Assembly (NCBI RefSeq): GCF_018555435.2
Contig: NZ_JAFEJT020000008.1
Coordinates: 1-64,000 of the forward strand
Length of the DNA: 64,000 nucleotides
Direction: 5' to 3'
Source: Bifidobacterium amazonense
GTDB taxonomy: Bacteria > Actinomycetota > Actinomycetes > Actinomycetales > Bifidobacteriaceae
The position numbers were made by a program, and so were the translations under genes. The notes below the pieces were generated by a model. It was not told where the DNA came from and did no database searches. It saw nothing but the letters and a program-made list of their open reading frames with translations. Within the stretch, counting starts at the first letter, position 1. Each line of letters opens with the position of its first letter. Shown here piece by piece: positions 32,501 to 42,252 of this stretch.

Positions 32501-33569
32501 ATGGTCCGCACCGCTTGAACGGCGCGACGACCACGCGAGTCTGCCATGGCCGGCCGAACTGTCCGACCATGTGGTCGAACGGCTGGTCCACGCCGTCGAA
32601 GCCCACGGCGGCGTCCTCGGTGCGGGAGAGGACGGTCGTGCGGACGGCGGCATCCCGGATCGGGATTCGCTGGCGGGCCGTGCGGCGATGCTGGTCGCGG
32701 ACCCTGACCTGATGCCGCAAGAATTCGACGACGCGAGCCAGCTCGACGAATCCGTACACGAACGGGCCATGCGCGTCCTGGGAGGCGGCAGACAGTCCGT
32801 CACCGCGCTGCAGGCCCGCAGCGGCCGGCTCGGCGCGAGCGAACGCCGCCAGACGTGGCGCGGCATCGTCCGGCCCATCCCGCGGGTCGCCTCGCCGCTG
32901 GCCGAGACGGGCACCCTCTTCCACGCATGGGCCGAACGGTTCGTCAACGCCTGGGCGGACGAGGCGGCCGACGTCGTGGACGCCGGACCGTCCGACGGCT
33001 CCGACGACGGACCCGCCTTCGGCACGGCGCCGGCCCCGGTCACGCGCGAGGCGATGATCGACGACCTCGCCGCACGCGAACGGGCGATCCGCGAGCGCGA
33101 AGCCGACGGGGAGACGGTGCCCGCCAAGGAGCGCGACCTTGCCGTATGGCAGCGCCGGCTCGTCGAATCACGCTGGGCCGCACGGCGCCCGGCATGGGCC
33201 GAACGGCAGATCGTCGCCGCCATACCGGGCATCGGCGACGTGATCGTCAACGGCAAGCTCGACGCGGTCTTCCGCGGCGGTCTCGCCGGGGAGACGGACG
33301 GCAAACGGTATACGATCGTCGACTGGAAGACCGGTCGCCGGCCGGTCAAACCGGGCGACGTCGAACGCAGGCTCGTGCAGCTCGACTGGTACCGTCTGCT
33401 GCTGTCCTACATCGAACGGATCTCGCTCGAAAGCATCGACGCGACCCTGTACTACCTGCGCGAGCCGGACGAGACGCGGCGCGAACTGCATGCACGGGAC
33501 AAGACCGAGGCTCAGATCCTCGCCGAACTGCGCGATGCCGGCGTGCCCGAGGGGTCCGACGACGACTGA
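29523..33569 (+). CDS. adnB: AdnB-like helicase/nuclease
   Basis: The 1348-residue partner begins at ATG 29523, overlapping the adnA stop by ATGA. The helicase motifs are intact: Walker A VAGAGSGKTYTM, FTRKAAS, Walker B LLDEYQDTS, HQSKGLEWD and YVALTRARH. The C-terminal nuclease has GTLFHAWAERF, NGKLDAVF and IVDWKTGRRP. No cysteine cluster is present, so the iron-sulfur site is confined to AdnA. As in mycobacteria, AdnB is expected to be the active motor of the heterodimer. The middle of the protein has a long Asp/Ala-rich insertion (about residues 780-880). No recBCD or addAB genes are visible in the window. Confidence 0.88.
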   Translation: MSETTFTDSPEQAEVISAPTDADVLVVAGAGSGKTYTMTRRIIGLIERGVRPERILGLTFTRKAASELLNRVSAAVAGTDADGRGAFLKPEVSTYDAFFQSIVCQYGLLVGFDQNTQPLSEAGAIQLASTVAGRHTDLLLADDWGSFNAVVGKMLDLSHAIGNAMIGGGTASVDEAIGRIRAWDAGFVRRLDEAIGNAPVPDEEPKPKAPRRAKKDTDAQYAAKRDDYRARLHELCVWRCAALRDTARRRDTLLTLVEEYEREKRRQNMAEFSDFTVAAYQLVSRFPSIGERYRRRYTHVLLDEYQDTSTTQAMLLAALFHAQDGGRSSVNAVGDPFQSIYAWRGASPGAFRMFQHDFAMGEAARPYPLSVTRRNSRIVLEAANNLTAPLRIPPRRAGSSLMREVDVAPLSAMDDAPAGTVGVLGLTTFGQEIDAVARFAKRAIARYGHDAGKPAPADGKPHVAVLFRAKTHMAEFAQGLERAGLTTLVVGYSALLERPDVRDLLALLHAAADHTDTNALMRLLATPRYGLEADDLAVLARLAERLDTQARYRSLVEAGLAEDGLDDGDDAFPTTDASVSARVAEAVRAYRDRVPHAVFLADLLGRGDLARLADGEPRLGERAKAAIVRAGTALRTVQAAANHPLTEVIETAVRALELDIDMIVAQAVAHPDRPVDPAAARTGVDAIVALVDTYTREIVEGGTPNLRGFMAWTDSLASIEEETAATPDTPADVVLMTIHQSKGLEWDAVAVAGMAAGTFPSVKGRLRITPDEDHAGGMDSGSWTPPEYRTTVATWLDDPAAVPVPVRVDAGILPRFPHDAEPGADPQDSLAMLDDVEVVDDEIYGDLRGKDIGDDMDAVDSDGWYLTQAEEYGRRLLADERRLAYVALTRARHDALLTYSRYPSADRDPRPTLERPGRRPNESKPSVFWTEVRDSLCHHADLTAVGEGKGSEPASAVAASSTPSLDDIGAERPDGFFVGEQAADYERAVVEEAWSAPLERRDDHASLPWPAELSDHVVERLVHAVEAHGGVLGAGEDGRADGGIPDRDSLAGRAAMLVADPDLMPQEFDDASQLDESVHERAMRVLGGGRQSVTALQARSGRLGASERRQTWRGIVRPIPRVASPLAETGTLFHAWAERFVNAWADEAADVVDAGPSDGSDDGPAFGTAPAPVTREAMIDDLAARERAIREREADGETVPAKERDLAVWQRRLVESRWAARRPAWAERQIVAAIPGIGDVIVNGKLDAVFRGGLAGETDGKRYTIVDWKTGRRPVKPGDVERRLVQLDWYRLLLSYIERISLESIDATLYYLREPDETRRELHARDKTEAQILAELRDAGVPEGSDDD

Positions 33570-33620
33570 CGGACACGGGACCATGTCCGGCCGCGGGCCG
33601 GGGCGCCCGCCCCGATTTGA

Positions 33621-34559
<939 letters not shown>

Positions 34560-34597
34560 GAGCCTTCCGGCCGGGATCCAGCGTCCCGGCCGAGAAG

Positions 34598-34603
34598 TAC
34601 CGT
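34598..34603 (+). promoter_or_regulatory. -10 box for leaderless dapA transcript
   Basis: TACCGT stands exactly seven bases before ATG 34611, and no ribosome-binding site is visible between dapB and dapA. dapA may therefore have its own leaderless transcript besides read-through from dapB. Confidence 0.55.
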
Positions 34604-34610
34604 AAGCCGT

Positions 34611-35513
34611 ATGACTGAGACGATGCATCTTCTTGATCCGGCCCCGTTCGGCCGCATCCTGCCTGCCATGATCACCCCGATGCGAGCCGACGGCTCCGTC
34701 GATTTCGAGGCGGCCCAGACCGTCGCCAGGCAACTGGTCGAAGATGGTGCGGACGGCATCGTCGTCAACGGCACCACCGGCGAGTCGCCGACCACGCACA
34801 TGGACGAGAAGGTCGACCTCGTGCGCGCCGTGCGCGAGGTCGTCGACGTGCCGATCATCTCCGGCGCGGGCTCCAACGACACCGCGCACACCGTGCGCAT
34901 GGTCGAACAGACCCAGGAGGCCGGCGCCGACGCGGTGCTCGTCGTCGCCCCCTATTATTCGCGTCCCTCGCAGGAGGGCGTCTACCGCCACTACAAGGCG
35001 GTTAACGACTCGGCCGACAAGCCGATCATCATCTACGACGTGCCCGGCCGCACCGGCCTGCACATCCAGCTCGAAACATACTGCCGCATGGCCGAACTCG
35101 ACCACGTCGCGGCCGTCAAGGACGCCACCGGCGACATCGCCGGCGCCGTGCGCAAGCGCATGGAGACCGGTCTGACTTGGTATTCCGGCGACGACGGCCT
35201 CTTCCTGCCGTTCCTGTCGGTCGGCGCGGTCGGCATCATCTCCGTGATCGCCCACGCGGCCGCCGGCCCCATGCGCGACCTCGCCGCCGCCTTCGACCGC
35301 GGCGACATCCACGAGGCGCAGCGCATCGCCGTGCAGCTCGCCCCGCTCGTCGAGGCGATGAACGGCAACGGCTTCCAGGCCGTCATGGCCAAGGCCGCGC
35401 TCAAGGTGCGCGGCGTGCTCGACGACACCACCATGCGACTGCCGAACGTGGGCCCGGGCCCCAGCGAGTTCTCGCGCGCCGAAAACGGCATGCGCGCCTC
35501 CGGGCTGCTGTAG
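34611..35513 (+). CDS. dapA: 4-hydroxy-tetrahydrodipicolinate synthase
   Basis: The 300-residue aldolase-type TIM barrel condenses pyruvate with aspartate semialdehyde. Family motifs include VVNGTTGESPT, the YYSRPSQEG loop, the catalytic Tyr in YDVPGRTG, and the Schiff-base Lys in AAVKDATGD. Length matches the family. The start at ATG 34611 lacks a Shine-Dalgarno sequence but has a -10 box at the leaderless distance. A second ATG twelve bases downstream is possible. The gene follows dapB and precedes RNase J, a common actinobacterial order. Confidence 0.97.
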   Translation: MTETMHLLDPAPFGRILPAMITPMRADGSVDFEAAQTVARQLVEDGADGIVVNGTTGESPTTHMDEKVDLVRAVREVVDVPIISGAGSNDTAHTVRMVEQTQEAGADAVLVVAPYYSRPSQEGVYRHYKAVNDSADKPIIIYDVPGRTGLHIQLETYCRMAELDHVAAVKDATGDIAGAVRKRMETGLTWYSGDDGLFLPFLSVGAVGIISVIAHAAAGPMRDLAAAFDRGDIHEAQRIAVQLAPLVEAMNGNGFQAVMAKAALKVRGVLDDTTMRLPNVGPGPSEFSRAENGMRASGLL

Positions 35514-35667
35514 GCCCCGGCCGCCCGTCCGATCCGGCGCAGGCCCGGCCCGTTGCGCGGGGGCGCCACGGGCCCGGTCCGCATGCGGTCCCGGCGCCGC
35601 CACGCCGCCACCATACGTCGTTCCCAGCACAGGCGGGAACACCAAACAATGGAAATCCAACTAGGAA

Positions 35668-37725
35668 ATGGTTACAGAACAAGAAACATCACAGAACACC
35701 ACACGCAGGCGCTCCACCAAGCGCGCCGCAGCCCAGAACCAGACCGAAAGCGAGCAGATCGCGGCCGCGCAGGCCGCCGTCGACCTGCTTGACGGCCTGG
35801 ACGCACGCGGGACCGGCGACGGCGCGGCCGAGCCGGCCGACAAGAAGGCCGGCAAGTCCGGCCGCACCCGCCGCTCCGGCAAGTCCGGGGACAAGGCCGA
35901 AGGCAAGGCCCCGCGCAAGTCGTCCCGCTCCCGTTCCGAGCGCGGCGAACGCTCCGATTCCAGCCGCCGCTCGTCCGGCCCGCGCCGCATCTCCCGCGGC
36001 GGACAGCCCGCCACCGCGCCCCAGCAGGACGCCGTGCTCATCGCGCCCCCGAAGTACCGCAAGGGCTCGCTGCGCATCGTGCCGCTCGGCGGCCTCGGCG
36101 AAATCGGCCGCAACATGAACGTCATCGAATACAACGGCCACCTGCTGCTCATCGACTGCGGCGTACTCTTCCCCGAAGAGGAGCAGCCGGGCGTCGACCT
36201 GATCCTGCCGGACTTCGACTACATCAAGGACCGTCTCGACAAGGTCGAGGCGCTCGTGCTCACCCACGGCCACGAGGACCACATCGGCGGCGTGCCGTAC
36301 CTGTTGAAGCTCCGCCCGGACATCCCGCTCATCGGCTCCAAGCTCACCCTCGCGTTCGTGGAGGCCAAGTGCAAGGAGCACAACCAGCATCCGACCATGG
36401 TGCCGGTCACCGGCCGCGACAAGATGAAGGTCGGCCCCTACCAGCTCGAGTTCATCAACGTGACGCACTCGATCCCGGACGCGCTCGCCGTGTACGTCAA
36501 GACCCCGGCCGGCACGCTCATCGACACCGGCGACATCAAGCTCGACCAGCTGCCGCTCGACCACCGCATCACCGACCTCGTCGAGTTCGGCAAGATCGGC
36601 GAGCAGGGCGTCGACCTGCTCATGATGGATTCCACCAACGCCGAGGTGCCCGGCTTCGTCAAGCCGGAGACGTCGATCGGCCCGGCGCTCGACCAGGCGT
36701 TCGCGCAGGCCAGCCGCAAGATCATCGTCGCGAGCTTCTCGTCGCACGTCCACCGCGTCCAGCAGGTCGTCGACACCGCCCACAAGTACGGCCGCAAGGT
36801 CGTCTTCGTCGGCCGTTCGATGGTGCGCAACATGTCCATCGCCGCCGACCTCGGCTACCTGCACCTGCCGGAGGACACCGTCATCGACCTCAAGCAGGCG
36901 CACGACGTGCAGGACGACAAGATCGTCTACATGTGCACCGGCTCCCAGGGCGAGCCGATGGCCGCGCTCGGCCGCATCGCCGACGGCAACCACCGCGACA
37001 TCACCATCAACGAGTTCGACACGGTCATCCTCGCCAGCTCCCTGATCCCGGGCAACGAGCACGAGGTGTACAAGGTCATCAACAAGCTCGTCCAGCTCGG
37101 CGCGCGCGTCGTCAACCGCGACAACGCCGCCGTGCACGTCTCCGGCCACTGCAACGAGGGCGAGCTGCTGTACATGTACAACATCGTCAAGCCCAAGTGC
37201 GCGATGCCGATCCACGGCGAGAACCGCCACCTGGTCGCCAACGGCCTGATCGCCGTCAAGACCGGCGTGAACCCGGACAACGTCGTGCTCGCCGAGGACG
37301 GCGACGTGGTCGACCTGTACCACGGCAAGGCCGCGGTCGTCGGCTCCGTGCCGTGCGGCTACGTGTACGTCGACGGCGATTCGATCGGCGAACTGACCGA
37401 CGAGGAGCTCGAGAAGCGCCGCATCCTCGGCACCGAGGGCTTCGTGTCCAGCTTCGTCGTGGTCGACACCGACGCGCGCGAGGTCGTCTCCGGTCCGAAG
37501 ATCTACCTGAACGCCGTGGCCGAGGACGAAAGCGAGTTCGACAAGGTCCGTCACCAGATCGTCGAACAGCTCAACGACGCGATGATGAGCGGCACGAAGG
37601 ACACGTACAAGCTGCAGCAGATCATGCGCCGCACGCTCGGCGGCTGGGTCGCTCGCCAGCTGCACCGCAAGCCGATGATCGTGCCGGTCGTGGCGGACAT
37701 CGCCACCGACCTGATCGAACAGTAG
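35668..37725 (+). CDS. rnj: Ribonuclease J
   Basis: The 685-residue protein is a metallo-beta-lactamase/beta-CASP ribonuclease with both endonuclease and 5'-exonuclease activity in its family. The Zn-binding motif THGHEDHIGG places His200, His202, Asp204 and His205. Later motifs SFSSHVHR, VHVSGH and MPIHGENRH complete the active site. It has a roughly 115-residue N-terminal extension rich in Lys, Arg, Ser and Ala, probably disordered and RNA-binding, as in other actinobacterial RNase J proteins. The ATG at 35668 is preceded only by agg two bases away, so initiation signals are weak. The 154-base spacer after dapA contains GC-rich hairpins (35545-35577 and 35620-35640) that may serve as its leader. 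Confidence 0.95.
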   Translation: MVTEQETSQNTTRRRSTKRAAAQNQTESEQIAAAQAAVDLLDGLDARGTGDGAAEPADKKAGKSGRTRRSGKSGDKAEGKAPRKSSRSRSERGERSDSSRRSSGPRRISRGGQPATAPQQDAVLIAPPKYRKGSLRIVPLGGLGEIGRNMNVIEYNGHLLLIDCGVLFPEEEQPGVDLILPDFDYIKDRLDKVEALVLTHGHEDHIGGVPYLLKLRPDIPLIGSKLTLAFVEAKCKEHNQHPTMVPVTGRDKMKVGPYQLEFINVTHSIPDALAVYVKTPAGTLIDTGDIKLDQLPLDHRITDLVEFGKIGEQGVDLLMMDSTNAEVPGFVKPETSIGPALDQAFAQASRKIIVASFSSHVHRVQQVVDTAHKYGRKVVFVGRSMVRNMSIAADLGYLHLPEDTVIDLKQAHDVQDDKIVYMCTGSQGEPMAALGRIADGNHRDITINEFDTVILASSLIPGNEHEVYKVINKLVQLGARVVNRDNAAVHVSGHCNEGELLYMYNIVKPKCAMPIHGENRHLVANGLIAVKTGVNPDNVVLAEDGDVVDLYHGKAAVVGSVPCGYVYVDGDSIGELTDEELEKRRILGTEGFVSSFVVVDTDAREVVSGPKIYLNAVAEDESEFDKVRHQIVEQLNDAMMSGTKDTYKLQQIMRRTLGGWVARQLHRKPMIVPVVADIATDLIEQ

Positions 37726-37747
37726 TTTTCCGCATTTTGCACAAATC

Positions 37748-37784
37748 GAGGCGGCGTGACCGGCACAACCGATCACGCCGCCTC
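37748..37784 (+). terminator. Hairpin between rnj and pepN
   Basis: A 12-bp perfect stem, gaggcggcgtga (37748-37759) and tcacgccgcctc (37773-37784), lies 23 bases after the rnj stop and before the pepN ribosome-binding site. No T run follows, so it may terminate weakly or protect the rnj mRNA end. Confidence 0.6.
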
Positions 37785-37805
37785 ACGATTGAAACAAGGA
37801 GTGAC

Positions 37806-40415
37806 ATGCCAGGAGCAAACCTCACCCGCATCGAAGCCGAAGAGCGCAAGGCCGTCGTCGCGGCGCCCATCCACTACGCCGTCTCGCTCGACCTGACCGT
37901 CGGCGCGAAGAACTTCGGATCCACCGCCGTCATCACGTTCGACGCCAAGCCGGGCGCCTCCACCTTCCTCGACCTGATCGCCGACGAAGTGTCCGAAATC
38001 ACGCTCAACGGCGTCGCCCTCGACCCGGCCATGGCCTACGCCGACAGTCGTATCGAACTGACCGACCTCAAGGAGCACAACGAGGTCGTCGTCAAGGCGC
38101 TGTGCCGCTACTCCAACACCGGCGAGGGCCTGCACCGCTCCGTCGACCCGTCCGACGGCAACGTCTATCTGTACTCCCAGTTCGAAGTACCGGACGCGCG
38201 CCGCGTCTACGCCGTGTTCGACCAGCCCGACCTCAAGGCCACGTTCGACTTCGACGTGCTCGCCGCCTCCAGCTGGATCGTCACCTCGAACATGCCGGTC
38301 AAGTCCGTCGACGCGACCGACCGCACCACCGAGGACGGCACGCTCGGCGACCATGAGGCCGAAGCCGTCAAGCACTGGACGTTCGAGACCACGCCGGTCA
38401 TGAGCTCCTACCTGACCGCGATCTGCGCCGGCCCGTACGCCGAATGGCACACCGCCTACCGCAACGAGGACGGCCGCGTCGTGCCGATGGCCCAGTACTG
38501 CCGCCGCTCGCTCGCCGACGCGTTCGCCAAGGACGTCGACTACCTGTTCGACATCACCAAGAAGGGCTTCGCGTTCTACGACAAGACGTGGGGCGTGCCC
38601 TACCCGTACGCCAAGTTCGACCAGATCTACGTGCCCGAGTACAACGCGGGCGCGATGGAGAACATCGGCATGGTCACCATCCGCGACTCCTACGTGTTCG
38701 ATTCGAAGGTCACCGACGCGCTCGCCGAACGCCGCGTCGTCACCGTGCTGCACGAGCTCGCCCACATGTGGTTCGGCGACTACGTGACGATGAAGTGGTG
38801 GAACGACCTGTGGCTCAACGAGTCGTTCGCCGAGTTCACGTCCACGCTCGCCACCGCCGAGGCGACCGAATGGCACGACGCGTGGGCCACGTTCTGCTCC
38901 GGCGAGAAGAGCTGGGCGCTGCGCCAGGACCAGCTGTCCACCACGCACCCGATCGTCGCCCCGATCAACGACCTCAACGACACGTACGTCAACTTCGACG
39001 GCATCACCTACGCCAAGGGCGCCTCCGTCTTGAAGCAGCTCGCGTTCTACGTGGGCCGCGAGAAGTTCTTCAAGGGCATCAACGCGTATCTCAACAAGCA
39101 CGCGTACTCCAACGCGACCCTCGCCGACCTGCTGGGCGAGCTGGAGCTCACCTCCGGCCGCGACCTGAAGGCGTGGAGCGCCCAGTGGCTCGAACAGTCC
39201 GGCATCAACACGATCGCCACCGAGGTCGAGACCGCGGCCGACGGCACGATCGAATCGCTCACGCTCAAGCAGAGCGCGCCGATCGAGCACCCGGTGCTGC
39301 GTTCGCACCGTCTCGCCGTCGGCTTCTACGACGAGGATCCGGCCACCGGCAGGATCGTGCGCACCGACCGTTTCGAACTCGACGTCGACGGCGAGGAGAC
39401 GTCCGTCGCCGCGGCCGCGGGCCGCAGGCGTCCGGCGCTCATCCTCGTGAACGACGATGACCTGACGTACACCAAGCTGCGCTTCGACGACGCGTCGCTC
39501 GCGTTCGCGATCGAGAACCTGCACCGTTTCGACGACGCGCTCGCCCGCGCCGTGATCTGGCTCGCGCTGTGGGACATGACCCGCGACGGCGAACTGGCCG
39601 CCGCCGAGTTCGTCGACACCACGCTGCGACTGCTCGCCACCGAAACAGAGTCGACCACGTTCCGCTACGCGCTCGGCTGCATGAGCACCGCCGCATGGCA
39701 CTACACCGCGCCGGCCTCCCGCGCCGAGGTCATCGAGCATGTGGCCGCCGAACTGTGGAAGCTCGCCTCCGCCGCGCCGGCCGGCTCCGACCAGCAGTTC
39801 CAGCTCGCCACCGCCTACCTCGGCTACGGCGAGGAGGGCGACGAGGCGTTCGCCGCCAACGCGAAGGGCCTGCTCGACGGCACGGTCAAGCTCGACGGCC
39901 TTGAGATCGACAACAACTTCAGCTGGACGCTCGTCAACGCGCTCGCCTCGGTGAACGTGTTCGACGAGGCCGACATCGACGCGCAGCTCGCCAAGCGCGA
40001 CACCACCGAGAACCGCGAGTTCGCCTACGGCGCCCGCGCGGTGCGCGGCACGGCCGACGCGAAGGCGTGGGCGTGGGACCAGGCGCTCAACAACGACGAG
40101 CTGACCAACTCGCAGCTCGAGGCCGTGGCCCGTGGATTCGCCGCCACCCCGCGCGCCGATCTGGCCCAGCCGTACGCGGAGCAGTACTTCGCGACCGTCG
40201 ACTGGATCTGGGAGCACAAGACGTTCCACATGGCCGAGGCGCTGCTCGAGGGTCTGTACCCGATCTACGCCGACCCGGCCACGCTCGTCGAGCTCGGCAA
40301 CGCGTGGCTGTCCAGCCACGAGACCGCCGACAACGCGCTGCAGCGCATCATCCGCGGCAACGTGGAATCCTCGCAGCGCACCCTCAAGGTCCGCGACTTC
40401 AACGCGGCGCTGTAA
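37806..40415 (+). CDS. pepN: Aminopeptidase N (M1 family)
   Basis: The 869-residue zinc aminopeptidase carries the M1 signatures GAMENIGM (substrate N-terminus recognition) and HELAHMWFGDYVTMKWWND, in which two His and a downstream Glu (LWLNESFAEF) bind zinc. The C-terminal helical ERAP1-like domain is complete. It has no signal peptide and acts on cytoplasmic peptides. Translation starts at ATG 37806 after aaggagtgac. It is probably a single-gene transcript: hairpins stand on both sides. Confidence 0.97.
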   Translation: MPGANLTRIEAEERKAVVAAPIHYAVSLDLTVGAKNFGSTAVITFDAKPGASTFLDLIADEVSEITLNGVALDPAMAYADSRIELTDLKEHNEVVVKALCRYSNTGEGLHRSVDPSDGNVYLYSQFEVPDARRVYAVFDQPDLKATFDFDVLAASSWIVTSNMPVKSVDATDRTTEDGTLGDHEAEAVKHWTFETTPVMSSYLTAICAGPYAEWHTAYRNEDGRVVPMAQYCRRSLADAFAKDVDYLFDITKKGFAFYDKTWGVPYPYAKFDQIYVPEYNAGAMENIGMVTIRDSYVFDSKVTDALAERRVVTVLHELAHMWFGDYVTMKWWNDLWLNESFAEFTSTLATAEATEWHDAWATFCSGEKSWALRQDQLSTTHPIVAPINDLNDTYVNFDGITYAKGASVLKQLAFYVGREKFFKGINAYLNKHAYSNATLADLLGELELTSGRDLKAWSAQWLEQSGINTIATEVETAADGTIESLTLKQSAPIEHPVLRSHRLAVGFYDEDPATGRIVRTDRFELDVDGEETSVAAAAGRRRPALILVNDDDLTYTKLRFDDASLAFAIENLHRFDDALARAVIWLALWDMTRDGELAAAEFVDTTLRLLATETESTTFRYALGCMSTAAWHYTAPASRAEVIEHVAAELWKLASAAPAGSDQQFQLATAYLGYGEEGDEAFAANAKGLLDGTVKLDGLEIDNNFSWTLVNALASVNVFDEADIDAQLAKRDTTENREFAYGARAVRGTADAKAWAWDQALNNDELTNSQLEAVARGFAATPRADLAQPYAEQYFATVDWIWEHKTFHMAEALLEGLYPIYADPATLVELGNAWLSSHETADNALQRIIRGNVESSQRTLKVRDFNAAL

Positions 40416-40430
40416 GGCGCACGACGGTCG

Positions 40431-40448
40431 GGGCCGCTTCGGCGGCCC
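40431..40448 (+). terminator. Compact hairpin after pepN
   Basis: gggccgc (40431-40437) and gcggccc (40442-40448) enclose a ttcg tetraloop, an exceptionally stable form. It begins 15 bases after the pepN stop and lacks a T run. Confidence 0.55.
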
Positions 40449-40493
40449 ATGACGCGAGAGCGGCCTGTGACATGAAGCGGCCTGCGCCGCGCG

Positions 40494-40640
40494 ACAAATC
40501 CGGGATACGAGGCCACTCGTCCCGGATTTGTTGCATTGAGGGCCGGTCAATGCAAGGAATCCGGGAAACCGGGGCTGATCTCCCGGATTCCTTGCGCTTA
40601 GGCCCAGTCAGCGCAACGAATCCGGGAACCGGGCGTTTTT
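40494..40640. repeat. Array of interlocked palindromes between pepN and glmM
   Basis: Two kinds of hairpin alternate. The A type has arms with aatccggga/tcccggatt: 40494-40505 with 40520-40531, then 40552-40566 with 40581-40595, and a partial third copy from about 40611. The B type has arms ttgc.../...gcaa: 40531-40539 with 40547-40555, and 40592-40600 with 40608-40615 (imperfect). Neighbouring A and B arms share bases, so adjacent hairpins cannot all form at once. The repeat period is about 60 bases. The first A hairpin has a T-rich 3' arm (ggatttgttg) and may end pepN transcription. The rest of the 395-base gap holds the glmM promoter and no gene. Confidence 0.8.
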
Positions 40641-40739
40641 CGATTCCGCGTCGATGCCGGCATCGGCCGCCCGGACCGGTGAAAGGCCGGCCGTTCGAAC
40701 GAAATGCGAGGAAAACGGGCAGTGTTGCGCGTGGGGGAG

Positions 40740-40768
40740 TGACGGGGACGGGCCGGTTGGGTACGATG
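40740..40768 (+). promoter_or_regulatory. glmM promoter
   Basis: TTGACG (40740-40745) and TACGAT (40763-40768) are separated by 17 bases, an almost ideal sigma-70-type promoter. Transcription would begin near 40775, leaving a leader of about 36 bases before ATG 40811. Confidence 0.8.
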
Positions 40769-40810
40769 GGTTGCGGTAAACGACCACTCATGGGTAGAGG
40801 AAGTATCGAC

Positions 40811-42199
40811 ATGCCGAAGATGTTTGGAACCGATGGTGTACGAGGATTGGCGAACCGCGACCTGACCGCAAGGCTCGCGCTCGATCTGGGAGACGCGGCC
40901 GTGCGCGTGCTCGGCAAGGCCGGCGCCCGCGACGAGAACCAGCCGGAGGGACGCCGCCGCGCGCTCGTGGGCCGCGACACGCGTGTGTCCGGCGACTTCC
41001 TCGCCTCCGCGCTGTCCGCGGGCATGTCCGCCGGCGGCTTCGACGTGATCGACGCGGGCATCATCCCCACGCCGGGCGTCGCCTACCTGACCAGCGTGCT
41101 CAACGTCGAGATGGGCGCCGTCATCTCCGCCTCCCACAACCCGATGCCCGACAACGGCATCAAGTTCTTCGCCCGCGGCGGCTTCAAGCTGCCCGACGCC
41201 AAGGAGGACGAGATCGAGGCCGTGCTCGGCCAGGACTGGGAGCGTCCGACCGGCGCCGGCGTCGGCCGCGTCAGCCACGACACGGTGACCGCCACCAACC
41301 TGTACATCGACCATCTGGTCTCCACCATCGCCCCGCTCAACCCGGACAAGACCCAGCCCAAGCCGCTCAAGGGCCTCAAGATCGTGGCCGACTGCGCCAA
41401 CGGCGCCACCTCCGTGGTCGCCCCCGAGGCGCTGCGTCGCGCCGGCGCCGAGGTCATGGTCATCAACGCCTCGCCGGACGGATACAACATCAACAAGCAC
41501 GCCGGCTCCACGCACCCCGAGCAGCTGCAGGCCATGGTCAAGGCCACCGACGCGGTGATGGGCGTCGCGTTCGACGGCGACGCCGACCGCTGCCTCGCGG
41601 TCGACGAGGACGGCAACATGGTCAACGGCGATCAGATCATGGGCATCCTCGCCCGTGCCAAGAAGGAAGCCGGCAAGCTCGCCGACAACACGCTCGTCGT
41701 CACCGTCATGAGCAACCTCGGTTTGAAGCTCGCCCTGCGCGACATGGGCATCAAGACCGTGCAGACCGCCGTCGGCGACCGCTACGTGCTCGAGGAGATG
41801 CTGCGCGGCGGCTACACGCTCGGCGGCGAACAGTCCGGCCACGTCATCAACCGCGAATTCGCCACCACCGGCGACGGCACGCTCACCGCGCTCACCCTGT
41901 GCAACGAGGTCGTCCGCTCCGGCAAGAGCCTCAAGGAGCTCGCCGCCGACTTCCCGCAGCTGCCGCAGACGCTCGTCAACGTGCCGAACGTCGACAAGAT
42001 GGCCGCCACCACCAACGCGAAGGTGCAGGCCGCCGTCGAACGCGAGGAGAAGCTGCTCGGCGACACCGGCCGTGTGCTGCTGCGCCCCTCCGGCACCGAG
42101 CCGCTCGTGCGCGTCATGGCCGAGGCCGCCACGCAGGAGCAGGCCGACGAGGTGTGCGCCCGCCTCGCCAAGGTCGTCGCCGACGAGCTTGCCCTGTAA
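40811..42199 (+). CDS. glmM: Phosphoglucosamine mutase
   Basis: The 462-residue enzyme converts glucosamine-6-phosphate to glucosamine-1-phosphate for UDP-GlcNAc and peptidoglycan synthesis. The phosphoserine is Ser108 in ISASHNPMPDNG, the metal loop is DGDADRC, and the substrate loop GGEQSGH and the phosphate-binding RPSGTEPLVR are present. Translation starts at ATG 40811 (MPKMFGTDGVRG), with gaggaag upstream. def follows 53 bases later and is probably co-transcribed. Confidence 0.97.
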   Translation: MPKMFGTDGVRGLANRDLTARLALDLGDAAVRVLGKAGARDENQPEGRRRALVGRDTRVSGDFLASALSAGMSAGGFDVIDAGIIPTPGVAYLTSVLNVEMGAVISASHNPMPDNGIKFFARGGFKLPDAKEDEIEAVLGQDWERPTGAGVGRVSHDTVTATNLYIDHLVSTIAPLNPDKTQPKPLKGLKIVADCANGATSVVAPEALRRAGAEVMVINASPDGYNINKHAGSTHPEQLQAMVKATDAVMGVAFDGDADRCLAVDEDGNMVNGDQIMGILARAKKEAGKLADNTLVVTVMSNLGLKLALRDMGIKTVQTAVGDRYVLEEMLRGGYTLGGEQSGHVINREFATTGDGTLTALTLCNEVVRSGKSLKELAADFPQLPQTLVNVPNVDKMAATTNAKVQAAVEREEKLLGDTGRVLLRPSGTEPLVRVMAEAATQEQADEVCARLAKVVADELAL

Positions 42200-42252
42200 C
42201 CCGACCGGTCGTCATCGAAATCATCAGCTCCCGTACAAGGAACACCACGAAT

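Noticed and set aside
35689-37776. A 695-codon minus-strand frame opposite RNase J
   Set aside because: It is antisense to a conserved enzyme and has only low-complexity Val/Asp/Arg sequence.
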